Below, one piece after another: positions 39,769 to 48,675 of a stretch of DNA of 64,000 bases. The position numbers were made by a program, and so were the translations under genes. This DNA is from Nocardia terrae (GTDB taxonomy: Bacteria > Actinomycetota > Actinomycetes > Mycobacteriales > Mycobacteriaceae). The notes under the pieces are model-generated. The model had not been told where the DNA came from, made no database searches, and saw only the letters and a list, made by a program, of their open reading frames with translations. The stretch covers positions 124,001-188,000 of the forward strand of contig NZ_WRPP01000003.1 of NCBI RefSeq assembly GCF_009760405.1, given 5' to 3'. How positions within the stretch are numbered: the stretch's first letter is position 1; the number at the start of each line of letters is the position of its first letter.

Positions 39769-40377
39769 GTGTACAGCGACTCCAGCCGGCCCGCCCCGGC
39801 CGAGAGCTTCGGCATCGTCGCGATCGCGTCGTCCGCCGGTGGAATCACCGCGTTGAGCAAGGTCCTGGGCGGCCTGCCGGCGGACCTGCCGGTACCGGTC
39901 CTGGTGGTGCAGCATCTGGATCCGCGACACGAGACGATCCTCGCGGAGGTGCTCGGGCGCCGGGCCAAGCTGCCGGTGCGCCTGGCGGAGTCGGGCGAGC
40001 AGACCGAACCGGGTGTCGTCTACATCGCGCCCCCGAACTACCATCTGCTGGTCGGCCCGGAGGGCGTGCTCTCGCTGTCCAGCAGCGAACTCGTCCACTT
40101 CGTCCGGCCGTCGGCCGATCTGCTCTTCGAGTCGGTGGCCGGCGCGTATGGTCCGCGGGCGATCGCCTGCGTCCTCACCGGATCCGGCAGCGATGGCTCG
40201 ATGGGTGTGAGCGCGGTGAAATCCCGTGGTGGAACAGTGCTCGTGCAAGACCCGGAGGAGGCGGAGTTCAAAGGGATGCCCCAGGCCGCAGTGCGTACGG
40301 GCGCGGTCGATTTCGTGCTGCCGTTGGACGAGATCGCGGACGTGATCCGAAGTCTGGTCGAGGTGAGGAAGTCGTGA
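39769..40377 (+). CDS. CheB-type methylesterase domain protein without receiver domain
   Basis: 202 aa, catalytic domain only. Triad: Ser in IASSAGGITAL, His in VVQHLDPRHE, Asp in LTGSGSDGSMG. In chemotaxis CheB removes methyl groups from receptor glutamates; here the N-terminal phospho-receiver is absent, so activation must differ. GTG start. The stop overlaps the CheR start (GTGA), so the two are made together. First gene of a seven- or eight-gene signalling operon. Confidence 0.92.
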   Translation: MYSDSSRPAPAESFGIVAIASSAGGITALSKVLGGLPADLPVPVLVVQHLDPRHETILAEVLGRRAKLPVRLAESGEQTEPGVVYIAPPNYHLLVGPEGVLSLSSSELVHFVRPSADLLFESVAGAYGPRAIACVLTGSGSDGSMGVSAVKSRGGTVLVQDPEEAEFKGMPQAAVRTGAVDFVLPLDEIADVIRSLVEVRKS

Positions 40378-42287
40378 CTGAAGCACAGGACGGAACCGAG
40401 GACCGGGCCGCGGCCGACAAGACCGTCGAGGTCGACAGCGCGCTGGAGGAGCTGCTGATCTTCATCCGCGATTCGCGCGGCTTCGATTTCACCGGCTACA
40501 AGCGGTCCTCGCTGGCACGGCGCATCCGCAAGCGCATGCACGAGGTGCGGATCGTCGAATACCGCGACTACCGCGACTACCTGGAGAGCAACGCCGAGGA
40601 ATTCCAGCATCTGTTCAACACCATCCTCATCAATGTCACCAGCTTCTTCCGCGATATCGAAGCCTGGCAGTACCTGCAGCGCGAGATAATCCCGGAGCTG
40701 GTGTCGGCCACCAAGGCCGACGACGAGATCCGGATCTGGAGCGCGGGCTGCTCGAGCGGTGAAGAGGCGTACTCGCTGGCCATCGTCTTCGCCGAGGCGC
40801 TCGGGATCGACGAGTGCGTCAAGCGGGTGAAGATCTATGGGACCGACGTCGACGAGGAGGCGCTGCGCGACGCGCGCTCCGGCCTCTACACCGCGAAGGC
40901 GCTCGAGCCGCTGTCGAACGAATTGCGCACCCGCTATTTCGAACCCAACGGCGACAAGTTCGTCTTCCGGTCCGACCTGCGACGGCGGGTGATCTTCGGT
41001 CGTCACGACATCACGCGGGACGCTCCCATCTCCCGGCTCGATCTGCTGATCTGCCGCAACACACTGATGTATTTCAATGTGGAGGCGCAGTCGCAGATCC
41101 TCGACCGTTTCCATTTCGCGCTGCGCGACAGCGGGTTCCTGTTCCTGGGCAAGGCAGAGATGCTGCTGTCGGACGGCGAACGCTTCGAGGTCGCGAGCAT
41201 GCGCCAGCGCGTCTTCCGCCGCCGCGTCGGCGAATCCGCGTCGCAGCACGCGGCCATCCTGCCGCGGCTGGAGGCCGGGCTGGGCCAGGAGGTGCAGGGG
41301 TTCGTCAAGAAGCGGCAGTTGAGCGACCTGGCCCTGGAGACCGCGCCGATCGCCATGCTCGGTGTGGACACCGACGGCAAGGTGACGGTGATCAACAACC
41401 AGATGCGCAGCCAGTTCGGCTTGAATCCGCATGATGTCGGCCGCCCCCTGAGCGATCTCGAAATCTCCTACCGTCCGGTCGAATTGCGGTCGGTCATCGA
41501 GCAGGCCGTCAACGAGCGCCGCATGATCCGCCTCACCTCGGTGGAGCGGCGGCTGGGCCCGGACGAGATCCAGTTCTTCGACGTGGTGGTGCAGCCGCTG
41601 TGGAATGGCGAGAGCGCCAATATCGGCGTGTCGATCAGCTTCGTCGACACCACCATGTCGACCCGGCTCTCGCTCGAGGTGAAGGTCAAGCGCGAAGAGC
41701 TCGAAACCGCCTACGAGGAACTGCAATCCACCAACGAAGAGCTCGAGACCACCAACGAGGAATTGCAATCCAGCATCGAGGAACTCGAGACCACCAACGA
41801 GGAACTGCAATCCACCAACGAGGAACTCGAAACCACCAACGAGGAACTGCAATCGGGCAATGAAGAGCTCGAGACCATGAACGAGGAATTGCGCATCCGC
41901 AGCAACGAACTGGACGAGGCGCGCACCTTCCTCGAGGGCATCCTGTCCAGCGTCGCGGCCGGAGTGGTGGTGCTGGACGCCGATCTGCGGGTGCGCAGCT
42001 GGAATCGGGGCGCGGAGGAGCTGTGGGGGTTGCGCAGCGAGGAGGTGAGCCAGCAGTTCTTCTTCACCCTGGACTTCGGGCTGCCCACCGAAAGGCTGGC
42101 CGAATCGGTGCAGCAGACCATGCGCTCGCGCCGGCGGGTGGGGCCGATCGAGCTCGCGGCGGTCAACCGGATCGGCCGCTCCATCACCTGCGCGGTGACC
42201 TGTTCTCCGTTGGACGGCACCCGGGACGGCGTGGTCCTGCTGATGGAAGAGACGCCGTCGGCGACACCCGCCGCGCAACGAAATTGA
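40374..42287 (+). CDS. CheR-type methyltransferase with PAS domains and long coiled coil
   Basis: 637 aa. CheR N-terminal helical domain (YKRSSLARRIRKRMHEV) and SAM methyltransferase domain to about residue 285: NVTSFFRD, IWSAGCSSGEEAYSLAI (SAM loop), DVDEEALRDARSGLY, LLICRNTLMYFN. PAS domain at ~325-435, an extended coiled coil at ~440-510 made of 14-residue ELQSTNEELETTNE repeats, and a second PAS at ~515-625. CheB/CheR/PAS proteins elsewhere often end in a histidine kinase; none is fused here. No chemoreceptor is encoded nearby, so the methyl acceptor is unknown. Confidence 0.93.
   Translation: MTEAQDGTEDRAAADKTVEVDSALEELLIFIRDSRGFDFTGYKRSSLARRIRKRMHEVRIVEYRDYRDYLESNAEEFQHLFNTILINVTSFFRDIEAWQYLQREIIPELVSATKADDEIRIWSAGCSSGEEAYSLAIVFAEALGIDECVKRVKIYGTDVDEEALRDARSGLYTAKALEPLSNELRTRYFEPNGDKFVFRSDLRRRVIFGRHDITRDAPISRLDLLICRNTLMYFNVEAQSQILDRFHFALRDSGFLFLGKAEMLLSDGERFEVASMRQRVFRRRVGESASQHAAILPRLEAGLGQEVQGFVKKRQLSDLALETAPIAMLGVDTDGKVTVINNQMRSQFGLNPHDVGRPLSDLEISYRPVELRSVIEQAVNERRMIRLTSVERRLGPDEIQFFDVVVQPLWNGESANIGVSISFVDTTMSTRLSLEVKVKREELETAYEELQSTNEELETTNEELQSSIEELETTNEELQSTNEELETTNEELQSGNEELETMNEELRIRSNELDEARTFLEGILSSVAAGVVVLDADLRVRSWNRGAEELWGLRSEEVSQQFFFTLDFGLPTERLAESVQQTMRSRRRVGPIELAAVNRIGRSITCAVTCSPLDGTRDGVVLLMEETPSATPAAQRN
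41699..41895 (+). repeat. Tandem 42-bp repeat coding for the CheR-PAS coiled coil
   Basis: About 4.5 imperfect units, each encoding EELQSTNEELETTN-like 14-mers; synonymous differences between units show it is not a recent expansion. The rod separates the methyltransferase/PAS part from the C-terminal PAS and could transmit signals or set dimer register. Confidence 0.75.
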
Positions 42288-42330
42288 ATCGGCCTCGGCA
42301 TCGGCAAGTTTCCGGCGTTAGGCTTGGTTC

Positions 42331-43218
42331 GTGTCGCCGCTATCTGACGCGTTCGAGGCGATCGCCAATGCTCTGAAACAGTACGACCTGGAACTCGAGC
42401 GCGCGGCCGCCAGCGCTTCCGTCGCGCGCAGATACGAACTGCAGCTGGATCGCCCGCCCGAATCCATGCACGACTTCCGGGTGCGGATGGTCACGCTGCA
42501 CCGGGATCAGGAGGAGCGGCATCGTTCCTGCGCCCGGTTGTATCGGCTGCACCTCGAACGTCTGCTGCGGTGGCGCGATGTCGATGCCACCGGGCGGCGC
42601 CCGGTGTTCATGAACGCCGTCGCCGATCAGCTGGGAATGGACAGCGCTGCCGTCGTGCTGTTCGACGACGCGCGACACGAGTTGCTGAGCGCTGTCTCGG
42701 ACGACATCGCCCGCGCGGTCCGCGAAGCGGAGACGGTGATCGGCGACGGTCCCGCCCTGGACATCGCTTCCGGTGCGGAGGAGGTCGTCGCCACCGGCCC
42801 GGAGGTGCTCGGCCGGTGGCCCGTATTCGCCTCGGCGATAGGGAATCTGGGTATTCGCACTGTGCTCGCCGTCCCACTGCGCGCGCAGTCGCGGCGGCTC
42901 GGCGCGCTCTGCGCTTATTCGCACCGTGCGGATGCGAAGCCCGGCGCGCTGGTCGGCGCGGGCCGGGTGGCGGATGCCCTCACCAGCACCGTTCTGCTCG
43001 CGGAGCAGGACGGCCAGGGCGACGGATTCACGCTGCGCGGCACGCTGTTCGACGACGCGGACTACCCGAGCGCGGTGAACCAGGCGATCGGGGTGATCGC
43101 GGCACGCCGCGGTTGCGATCTCGACGAGGCGCGAGCGCTGCTGCGCGCCCGCGCCTTCGCCGAGGGCACCTCACTGGCGTGGATCGCCGACCGGTTGCTC
43201 GAAGGCGATGACCTGTAA
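42331..43218 (+). CDS. GAF-ANTAR domain protein
   Basis: 295 aa. N-terminal helical part (to ~90), GAF sensor (~90-225; DQLGMDSAAVVLFDD ... TVLAVPLRAQSRRLGALCAYS), and ANTAR RNA-binding domain at the C-terminus (AVNQAIGVIAARRGCDLDEA, then ALLRARAF). ANTAR proteins bind twin-hexaloop RNA hairpins and prevent terminator formation. GTG start. The stop overlaps the next ATG by one base. Confidence 0.85.
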   Translation: MSPLSDAFEAIANALKQYDLELERAAASASVARRYELQLDRPPESMHDFRVRMVTLHRDQEERHRSCARLYRLHLERLLRWRDVDATGRRPVFMNAVADQLGMDSAAVVLFDDARHELLSAVSDDIARAVREAETVIGDGPALDIASGAEEVVATGPEVLGRWPVFASAIGNLGIRTVLAVPLRAQSRRLGALCAYSHRADAKPGALVGAGRVADALTSTVLLAEQDGQGDGFTLRGTLFDDADYPSAVNQAIGVIAARRGCDLDEARALLRARAFAEGTSLAWIADRLLEGDDL

Positions 43219-43952
43219 TGACGGCCGGCCTGCCCGAAGGGCTGACGACGCTCACCGCGGCACTGCTGTCGCCGGATGCGGGGGCGGGCGCGCGGGAACT
43301 GCCCGCGATCATCTCCGGAATGCTGGTGGGCGAACCCGGGGTCTGCCTGGTACTCGAGGTCTCGGGTCTGGGATGCGATGGTGTGCAAGGGATATCGGGC
43401 GAACGGGTACGACTCGATGATGTCGTGTCGCTCTGCCGCGAAACCATCGAGACCGGTCGGCCACTGTCGGTGCCCGACCTGCGAGCGCCGACATCCCGGG
43501 CCCGGCATCCGGAGGCACGGTCCGCCCACGGCATCGGATCCTTCGAGGGGCGGCCACTGCTCGCGGACCAGCGGGTCGTCGGCGCGCTCGGCCTGTGCTC
43601 GCCCCGGGCCCACGCGTTCGGCGAGGACCTGCGCCAGCGGTCGGCGCTGATCGCCGATCACCTCGGTGTGCTGCTGGGCGTGGTGGCCGAACGCGCCAAG
43701 CAGATCACGGTGGCCGGACAATTGCACGCGGCGCTGTCCTCACGCGCCGTCATAGATCAGGCGCTGGGAATCGTGATGGCACGCCGGCGCTGTGACCGCG
43801 ACGTGGCCTTCGACACCCTGCGCCGCCTCTCCAATCGCCGCAATGTGAAAGTCCATGAGCTCGCCGCGGAGATCATCGCCGCCTTGGACGACGAAGTGAC
43901 CGAATACCGGTCGAATGGCCCTGACCCGCGGCGGGACGTCAACCTAACCTGA
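43218..43952 (+). CDS. GAF-ANTAR domain protein
   Basis: 244 aa. GAF region ~20-150 (AILREL-less N-terminus; GVCLVLEVSGLGCDG, GRPLSVPDL, RVVGALGLCSPRAH) and ANTAR ~165-235: ALSSRAVIDQALGIVMARRR, then CDRDVAFDTLRRLSNRRNV. The ANTAR part is closer to consensus than in the preceding gene. Translationally coupled at both sides (1-nt overlap upstream, 5-nt gap downstream). Confidence 0.87.
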   Translation: MTAGLPEGLTTLTAALLSPDAGAGARELPAIISGMLVGEPGVCLVLEVSGLGCDGVQGISGERVRLDDVVSLCRETIETGRPLSVPDLRAPTSRARHPEARSAHGIGSFEGRPLLADQRVVGALGLCSPRAHAFGEDLRQRSALIADHLGVLLGVVAERAKQITVAGQLHAALSSRAVIDQALGIVMARRRCDRDVAFDTLRRLSNRRNVKVHELAAEIIAALDDEVTEYRSNGPDPRRDVNLT

Positions 43953-43957
43953 GCCCC

Positions 43958-44710
43958 ATGGCGGCTCCTGTCCACTTGAACAACCGGCTTCGGCGAGCGC
44001 CGACCGCGCAGCCGCTGTCGCGGATGCACCGTTTCGCGGTGCGGGCGGAGCAGCGGGCGGCGCGTAGGCATTCCGAGGCGGTGAACATCCTCGCCTCGGA
44101 ACAACAGCGGATGCATCAGCATCGGATCGATGCCGAGGTCGCCGACACCGAGCGCACGATCAGCGACCTGCTCGTACCCGAGCGGACGCATTACCCCGAT
44201 CTCGAGGTGCTGGACCCCTACTTCCTCGCGGGCGCCGACCGGCAGACGATGCTGACGAGGCTGCTGGACACGGCGGTGGAGCACTCGCACGCCGACATGG
44301 GCACCATTCACCTGTACGACCCCGAGCGGAGCGAACTGCGGATGGCGGCCCAACGCGGGTTCGACGGTCCGTTCCTCACGTTCTTCGACCGGATCGAGGC
44401 CGCGAGCGGTACAGCGTGGGCGGCGGCCACCGGCGGCGCGTCCGTGTTCGTCCCCGATGTGGAGCACAGCACCGTGTTCGACGCGCCGAGCCGGGAGGTG
44501 GTGCTCGAGGCCCGGGTGCGGTCCGTGCGGTCGATCCCACTGATCACACCGACCGGCCCGGTTGTCGGCGTGCTGTCGTGTTACTACGAAAAGCCCTATC
44601 CCCCAATGGAAGACAATGAGACACTACTGGTGGTATTGGCCGACGCGGCCGCGAGATCGCTGATCTGGCGAGAGCGGCGCGGGAGCGGAACGGGGCCCCA
44701 TGTCGCGTGA
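43958..44710 (+). CDS. GAF domain protein with basic N-terminal helix
   Basis: 250 aa. Residues 1-90 are Arg/His-rich and helical (RFAVRAEQRAARRHSEAVN). The GAF domain at ~95-235 contains SHADMGTIHLYDPERSEL, VFVPDVEHSTVF and SIPLITPTGPVVGVLSCYY. There is no ANTAR or kinase domain. It may be a sensor that binds one of the ANTAR neighbours. Overlaps the next gene by 11 nt. Confidence 0.82.
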   Translation: MAAPVHLNNRLRRAPTAQPLSRMHRFAVRAEQRAARRHSEAVNILASEQQRMHQHRIDAEVADTERTISDLLVPERTHYPDLEVLDPYFLAGADRQTMLTRLLDTAVEHSHADMGTIHLYDPERSELRMAAQRGFDGPFLTFFDRIEAASGTAWAAATGGASVFVPDVEHSTVFDAPSREVVLEARVRSVRSIPLITPTGPVVGVLSCYYEKPYPPMEDNETLLVVLADAAARSLIWRERRGSGTGPHVA

Positions 44711-45359
44711 CGCCGACGGCCGCCTCGATCTCGCGGTCGGACTGGCCGAACTGACATCCCGCGTGCTGTCGGCCGAGAACGTCGAAGCGGCCGCACGCGA
44801 TGCCGCTGCCGTCGTGTCGCGGATACTGCCGGGCGAACCGCAGGTCGGTGTCGTCGTCAACTGGGTAAGCGACCGGACGGTTTTCGTCGCGACCGGTTCC
44901 TCGGATCGACTGCGGGAACAGACCTTCGAGGAGGGGCCCGCCGTACACCATGAGCCCCTGCGCACCCCGACCGGATCGGTCGGCACGCTGCTCGTCCGCC
45001 CGGCACGGCCCGGCGGGCTCGACGAGCGGGCCCGCCCGCTGGTCGTCCTGACCGCGGATCATCTCGCCACGCTGCTGTCGTTCCGGATCGATCTCGCCGC
45101 CCGCGAGGCGCACACCGAAGACCTGCGACACACGCTGGCCTCGCGATCGGCGGTCGATCAAGCAGTGGGAATCCTCATGGAGCGACGCCGATTCGGCCGC
45201 GAGGACGCGCTGGACGCACTCCGGACCATCGCCCGCGACCGCGGGGCCGACACCACGACCGTGGCCGCCGAGCTCATTCGCCGACTGACCGGGGCAGCGG
45301 TCGGCACAACACATTTCGACGAACCAACCGGGACCGACGCAAATCGCGGGCACGTATAA
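44700..45359 (+). CDS. GAF-ANTAR domain protein
   Basis: 219 aa. A compact, divergent GAF-like N-terminal region (LAELTSRVLSAENVEAAARD ... VGTLLVRPARPGG) and a good ANTAR domain, HTLASRSAVDQAVGILMERR, then RFGREDALDALRTIA. Third ANTAR protein in the cassette. Its ATG lies inside the previous gene. Confidence 0.85.
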   Translation: MSRDADGRLDLAVGLAELTSRVLSAENVEAAARDAAAVVSRILPGEPQVGVVVNWVSDRTVFVATGSSDRLREQTFEEGPAVHHEPLRTPTGSVGTLLVRPARPGGLDERARPLVVLTADHLATLLSFRIDLAAREAHTEDLRHTLASRSAVDQAVGILMERRRFGREDALDALRTIARDRGADTTTVAAELIRRLTGAAVGTTHFDEPTGTDANRGHV

Positions 45360-45427
45360 TCGGATCGAGGTTCTCCCCGAGTCCCGAAGCGCGGCTCAGG
45401 ATCCACCGATGACCCAGGGAGGGTCGA

Positions 45428-45754
45428 ATGGTAGTCCCTGCGCGCCCGATTTCCGCATCACCCGCGATCACCGGCACTCCGGATCCGTCTCACATTCCGC
45501 CGGCACTCACCATCGTGGATACGCCCGGGGACTCCGAATCGTTCGAGCACTACAGCGAACGATTGGTTAGGCACCTGTTCGAGGCGGGCCTGCAATTACA
45601 GGTCCTCCGTGCGATTTTCGACGGTCACCACAGCACACCGGATGACATCCGCGCCGCGGGCGCCGCCGTCGGCGGAGTACTCGAGGACTTGGACACGCTC
45701 ATCCGCGACACCGAACTCGCGATGCTCACCCTCATCAAGAGGCGATCGTCGTGA
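45428..45754 (+). CDS. Stand-alone HisKA_3-like dimerisation helix protein lacking the phospho-His
   Basis: 108 aa. A ~35-residue disordered N-terminus is followed by HYSERLVRHLFEAGLQLQVL and, after a turn, VLEDLDTLIRDTELAMLTL. This helix pair resembles the DHp domain of DosS/DosT-type kinases (DLHDxVIQRLFAxGLQLQ ... DDLDxTIRDIRxxIF). Aligned that way, the phospho-accepting His is Ser and DLHD is HYSE-like. There is no ATPase domain. It could be a phosphorylation-blind partner or decoy. GTGA overlap with the next gene. The similarity is by eye. Confidence 0.6.
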   Translation: MVVPARPISASPAITGTPDPSHIPPALTIVDTPGDSESFEHYSERLVRHLFEAGLQLQVLRAIFDGHHSTPDDIRAAGAAVGGVLEDLDTLIRDTELAMLTLIKRRSS

Positions 45755-46359
45755 CCGTCACCGATCGCCGCGAGGCGGGCCGGGCGCTCGCGCACCGGCT
45801 GCGGGCCTTCCGAGGTCCCGACGTCGTCCTGCTCGGCATGCCGCCTGGCGGCGTCGCCGTCGCCGCCGAAATCGCTGCCGCCCTGCATGTTCCGCTCGAC
45901 GTGATGATCGCGGAGCGGAACCGGCTGCTCGGCAGCCTCCGATATCTCCGCCGCTTCCGGCCGCGCGTCGCGTTGTTCGGATGCACCGCCATACTCGTGC
46001 AGGATGCCGTGATCGAAGCGGACACCGTTCGCGCGGCCGTCGACGCGGCCTACGCGCGCGGCGCGGTTCGGGTCGTGCTGGCCACGCCCGTCGCCGCCCG
46101 TCCGGCGCTCGACGCGCTCGCCGGGGTTCCGGACAGGATCGTGTGCCTGGCCGCACCGGACATGCTCGAGGAGGTCGAGGACTGGTATCGAGGGGAAGAG
46201 CCGCCCACCGATGCCGAGATCCGGCGGCTGCTCACCCGGTCCCGCACCCGGCCCCCGGCCAACGCGTACGCCGCCGTGACCGTGCGGACCTTTCCGTGGC
46301 CGACGAGTGTGGTCCTGCCGCTCGCGCCGAAACACGAAAGCGATGAAGCCACACCCTGA
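45751..46359 (+). CDS. Degenerate phosphoribosyltransferase-fold protein
   Basis: 202 aa. N-terminus DRREAGRALAHRLRAFRGPD then VVLLGMPPGGVAVAAEIAAA is that of the actinobacterial PRTase family often found with dienelactone hydrolase domains. The PRPP loop, normally ILVDDGIATGAT-like, reads ILVQDAVIEADTV: the acidic pair and the TG are gone. The hood region between (RNRLLGSLRYLRRFR) is shortened. PRPP binding is therefore doubtful. Coupled to the DHp-like gene by GTGA. Confidence 0.75.
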   Translation: MTVTDRREAGRALAHRLRAFRGPDVVLLGMPPGGVAVAAEIAAALHVPLDVMIAERNRLLGSLRYLRRFRPRVALFGCTAILVQDAVIEADTVRAAVDAAYARGAVRVVLATPVAARPALDALAGVPDRIVCLAAPDMLEEVEDWYRGEEPPTDAEIRRLLTRSRTRPPANAYAAVTVRTFPWPTSVVLPLAPKHESDEATP

Positions 46360-46367
46360 TCCGATCG

Positions 46368-46985
46368 TCAGAGGGGCATGCCGGCTTCGAGGAACTCGAG
46401 GACCCGGACGATCTGGTCCGGGCCGAAGGTTTCGCGGTCGATGAAGCTCAGCATCGCTCCGCTCAGCGCCCCGGCGAAGATGCGCACCTCGAAATCGCCG
46501 GGCGAGCGCCCGGTTCGGCGCGCGACGAGCTCCGCGATCATCTCGTTGCTGCGCTCCAATTCCCGCGCCACCGCGCCGCGCAGCTCCGGCACCGTGGACA
46601 ACAGCTCCACCCGCTGCTTCTCGAACTCCCGGTCCTCGGGGCTGAGGGCGGCGAACGACTCCACGGTGGACTTCTTGAAGGCCGCCAGCACCGACAGTTC
46701 CGCGGGCTGGGACTCGAACGACGCGATCATGAACGGGTCCAGGTCGTCGGCCATCGCGACCTGTTCCTTGGACGGGAAGTAGCGGAAGAACGTGCTGGGC
46801 GAGATGTCGGCGGCCGCGGCGATCTGCTCGACCGTGGTCTCGGTGTAGCCCTGCTCCCGGAACAGCCGGAACGCCTCCATCCGAATGGTGCGGCGGGTGC
46901 GTTCCTTCTTGCGTTCGCGCAGACCGCCTCCGGCCGCGGTCTTCACCGGGGCCGGAGGCGTCTCGGAGGCGATCTCAGCCGACAT
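46368..46985 (-). CDS. TetR-family transcriptional repressor
   Basis: 205 aa from ATG 46985 (longer frames to 47036 possible). HTH: TRRTIRMEAFRLFREQGYTE then TTVEQIAAAADISPSTFFRY. C-terminal MftR-like ligand region. It overlaps the end of the MFS gene by 11 nt and follows it in the same operon, so it most likely represses the transporter through the palindrome at 48521. Confidence 0.9.
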   Translation of the reverse strand: MSAEIASETPPAPVKTAAGGGLRERKKERTRRTIRMEAFRLFREQGYTETTVEQIAAAADISPSTFFRYFPSKEQVAMADDLDPFMIASFESQPAELSVLAAFKKSTVESFAALSPEDREFEKQRVELLSTVPELRGAVARELERSNEMIAELVARRTGRSPGDFEVRIFAGALSGAMLSFIDRETFGPDQIVRVLEFLEAGMPL

Positions 46986-48504
46986 GGACCGATTGTCCCG
47001 CATCGAGATCGGCGGCCACGACAGGTCCCTTGCCACGGATGACGAGGACCGCCAGCACCGCGGCGACCGCGCAGATGCCGGTGCAGACCCACAGCATGGC
47101 GCTCATGCCGTCCACGAAGGCGCTCTGCACGTGGGCCAGCAGGGCCGGGTCACCGAGCTTGCGGGCCGCGCCGACACCGGCGTTCACGCCGTCGGAGACG
47201 GGTGCGCGGTTCAGCTCGCCGAGGCTCGAGCGGTACTGCGTGGACAGGACGGTGCCCAGGATGGCGACGCCAATGGTGCCGCCCGCCTGCCGGAGTGCTT
47301 GCAGCAGCGCCGATCCGGAGCCCGCCCGCTCGGCGGTGAGGTCCCCCATGGCGGCCCCCATGGCCGACGGGAGGACGAATCCCATTCCGGCGCCGATCAC
47401 CACCAGCGATCCGGCCACGAATCCGTAACCGGTGCCCACGGTGATCACGGCCCCCATACCGATACCCACCCCGAGCAGGACGAATCCGGCCACCAGCGCC
47501 ACCCGCGCACCGAACTTCGGCAACAGCTTGTCGACCAACCGGGTGCCGATGAGGAGTCCGCCGATGAGAGGGAGCAGCCGCAGGCCGCTGCCCAGGGCAT
47601 CGGCGCCGAGCACCGCCTGGAAGTACTGCGGCATGGTGAAGAACAGGCCGAACATCGCGAAGTTCGCGAGCACCATGAAGACTGTGCCCCAAAGGAATCC
47701 GGACTCACCGAACAGGCCGAGGTCGACCAGCGGATGCGCGGCGCGGCGCTGCCAGAGTACGAACACCCCGCCCAGTACAGCGCCCGCGACGATCGCGGTC
47801 CACGCGAGAGCGTCGCCCCAGCCCTGCTGTCCGCAGCGAATGAAACCGTAAGTGATGCCGAGCATTCCGGCCGCAGCCAGCAACGCACCGGGAAGATCGA
47901 TGCGGAAGACGTTCTCGCTCTTGGATTCCGGCACCAGCAGGGCCACCGCAAGCGCACCGACGATCACCAGCGGCACATTGAGCAGGAACACCGAGCCCCA
48001 CCAGTAGTTCTGCAACAGCCAGCCACCCACGATCGGCCCCAGGGGCAGTCCGATGGCGGTCGAGGTGACCCAGATGGTGAGCGCGCGCTGCTGCTCGTCC
48101 TTGCCCGGGAAGAGGGTGGGCAGTACCGCCATGGAGAGCGGAATCATGACCGCGGCGGCCGCACCGAGCACGGTACGGGCCGCGATCAGCTCCCCCGAGG
48201 AGGTGGCAAAGGCACACGCCGCGGAGGCCACGCCGAACAGCAGCAGCGCCGCGAGCAGGAACTTCTTGCGGCCGTACCGGTCGCCGAGGGCTCCCGCCGG
48301 GAGCATGAAGGCGGCCAGGGCCAGGGTGTAGGCGCTGCTGAACCACTGCAGCGCGGAGGTATCGGCGTGCAGGTCGACCGCGAGGGTGGGCAGCGCGACG
48401 GTGAGCACGGTGACGTCGAGTCCGATGGTCAGCATGGCCACGGCCAGGGCTCCCAGCGCCAGCCAGCGGCGCACTCCCTGAGCTTTCATGACAGGTCCAA
48501 TCAT
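46975..48504 (-). CDS. DHA2-type (14-helix) MFS drug exporter
   Basis: 509 aa. Motif C-like and A motifs typical of EmrB/QacA exporters: LDVTVLTVALPTLAVDL, GALGDRYGRKKFLLAAL, LVIGAGMGFVLPSAMGA. About 14 hydrophobic helices. Predicted proton-driven export of toxic compounds. ATG 48504 is taken, with an internal ATG at 48489 as alternative. Operon with the TetR gene; an operator sits 17 nt upstream. Confidence 0.92.
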   Translation of the reverse strand: MIGPVMKAQGVRRWLALGALAVAMLTIGLDVTVLTVALPTLAVDLHADTSALQWFSSAYTLALAAFMLPAGALGDRYGRKKFLLAALLLFGVASAACAFATSSGELIAARTVLGAAAAVMIPLSMAVLPTLFPGKDEQQRALTIWVTSTAIGLPLGPIVGGWLLQNYWWGSVFLLNVPLVIVGALAVALLVPESKSENVFRIDLPGALLAAAGMLGITYGFIRCGQQGWGDALAWTAIVAGAVLGGVFVLWQRRAAHPLVDLGLFGESGFLWGTVFMVLANFAMFGLFFTMPQYFQAVLGADALGSGLRLLPLIGGLLIGTRLVDKLLPKFGARVALVAGFVLLGVGIGMGAVITVGTGYGFVAGSLVVIGAGMGFVLPSAMGAAMGDLTAERAGSGSALLQALRQAGGTIGVAILGTVLSTQYRSSLGELNRAPVSDGVNAGVGAARKLGDPALLAHVQSAFVDGMSAMLWVCTGICAVAAVLAVLVIRGKGPVVAADLDAGQSVHVG

Positions 48505-48520
48505 TTGAGAGGTTCTCGAT

Positions 48521-48539
48521 AATGAGAGAGTCTCTCATT
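48521..48539. promoter_or_regulatory. TetR-type operator upstream of the MFS exporter
   Basis: AATGAGAGA-G-TCTCTCATT, a perfect 9-bp inverted repeat with one central base. Related fragments TGAGAGGTTCTC and GGAGAGAC flank it. It overlaps the likely promoter of the exporter-repressor operon. Confidence 0.65.
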
Positions 48540-48675
48540 TTGGAGAGACTGTCAATTCTTGTCGTGTCATGGACGCCGATGCTTGCTGCGACATGAAGTC
48601 CCCGGACTGTTACGGTCATCCGGTCCGTTTTGAGATCTGCGACCCCCCAACGGGTCTGGACACGTGAGGCACGAA

